From Drosophila miranda (Eukaryota; Arthropoda; Insecta; Diptera; Drosophilidae), in contig NW_022881625.1 of the NCBI RefSeq assembly GCF_003369915.1, forward strand, positions 1,054,001 to 1,118,000: a DNA stretch of 64,000 nucleotides, written 5' to 3'. Made by a program: the position numbers and the translations under genes. Under the pieces are notes generated by a model. It was not told the origin of the DNA and did not search any database. It saw only the letters and a list, made by a program, of their open reading frames with translations. Below are positions 63,833 through 64,000 of this stretch, in pieces (position 1 is the stretch's first letter; the number at the start of each line of letters is the position of its first letter).

Positions 63833-64000
63833 CAGTGGATGGGTCGGAATAGGTGTCCTGTTCCTCCGCTCAGACATAGACCTCTCCTGTCTTGGCCTCG
63901 GGACTGTGTTTGGCGAGGGTTGAGGGAGCACTCGTGGCCGTTGCCGTTGCCGTGGCGCCGCTCTGGGGCAGGGCGATCGTGCCACCGGATGAAGAGTTGT
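63833..64000 (-). CDS. Unidentified gene, true C-terminus, copy 2 (partial)
   Basis: Continues the SSSGGTIALPQ frame of 57427 with SGATATATATSAPSTLAKHS and ends PEAKTGEVYV at TGA (63870-63872). Only the last 44 codons are in the window. The end -EVYV is compatible with a PDZ-binding tail, which is inference. The 130 bp lost from copy 1 are present here, so this copy shows the ancestral end. Confidence 0.5.

Noticed and set aside
1..64000. tRNA, rRNA or snRNA genes
   Set aside because: No cloverleaf with A/B boxes or rRNA core was recognised; the only tRNA-like stretches are retroelement primer-binding sites.

Overview
This is Drosophila DNA. The introns are 50-85 nt with GTAAGT donors and TTGCAG/TTTCAG acceptors. 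The repeats are fly families (BEL/Pao, gypsy-type with a tRNA-Lys-like primer site, an R1-clade LINE, DINE-1/mini-me Helentrons), and the few host genes look like fly genes. The host genes I can place are a RhoGAP54D/ARHGAP19-type gene and the first exon of an Mdr-family ABC transporter. In D. melanogaster such genes lie on 2R (Muller C). A repeat-choked, decaying Muller C segment fits a degenerating neo-sex chromosome or pericentric DNA of the obscura group (D. miranda neo-Y is one candidate). That assignment is inference.

Layout. 1-19399: a minus-strand gypsy-type element (E1) entering from the left. It is interrupted by a nearly intact BEL/Pao element (1130-7500, 5-bp target duplication), an R1-clade LINE (8309-14293, 8-bp duplication) and two DINE-1 copies inside its 2.2 kb LTR. 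19400-28600: gag-only, jockey-like retroelement pieces on the minus strand, flanked by ~400 bp inverted repeats, with intron-like segments on the plus (antisense) strand, a GGTCCGGCC motif array and another DINE-1. 28600-31039: host DNA with a sugar-transporter exon fragment and the 5' part of the RhoGAP gene. 31040-42154: a full-length second copy of the gypsy-type element (E2), inserted in a RhoGAP coding exon with a 4-bp duplication (ACTG). 42155-45870: two copies of the 3' end of the RhoGAP gene, alternating with a tandem array of ten perfectly formed mini-introns separated by 30-47 nt 'exons'. 45870-47611: fragments of the gag-only family. 47612-54668: a related gypsy-type element (E3) with only one LTR. 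54673-56620: two minisatellites (111 bp and 88 bp units). 57337-59709: remnants of two or three minus-strand genes. 60560-64000: a second, partly different copy of the 46.7-57.5 kb segment.

Points that stand out: the mini-intron array; a RING-H2 finger at the N-terminus of Gag in both related gypsy-type families; intron-like segments, kept in diverged repeat copies, that run antisense to the gag-only elements; and a nested insertion history that can be read base by base because empty sites are present in the same window. Nearly every long ORF carries one or two breaks (nonsense codons or single-base frameshifts). No tRNA, rRNA, CRISPR or prokaryotic-type regulation is visible.
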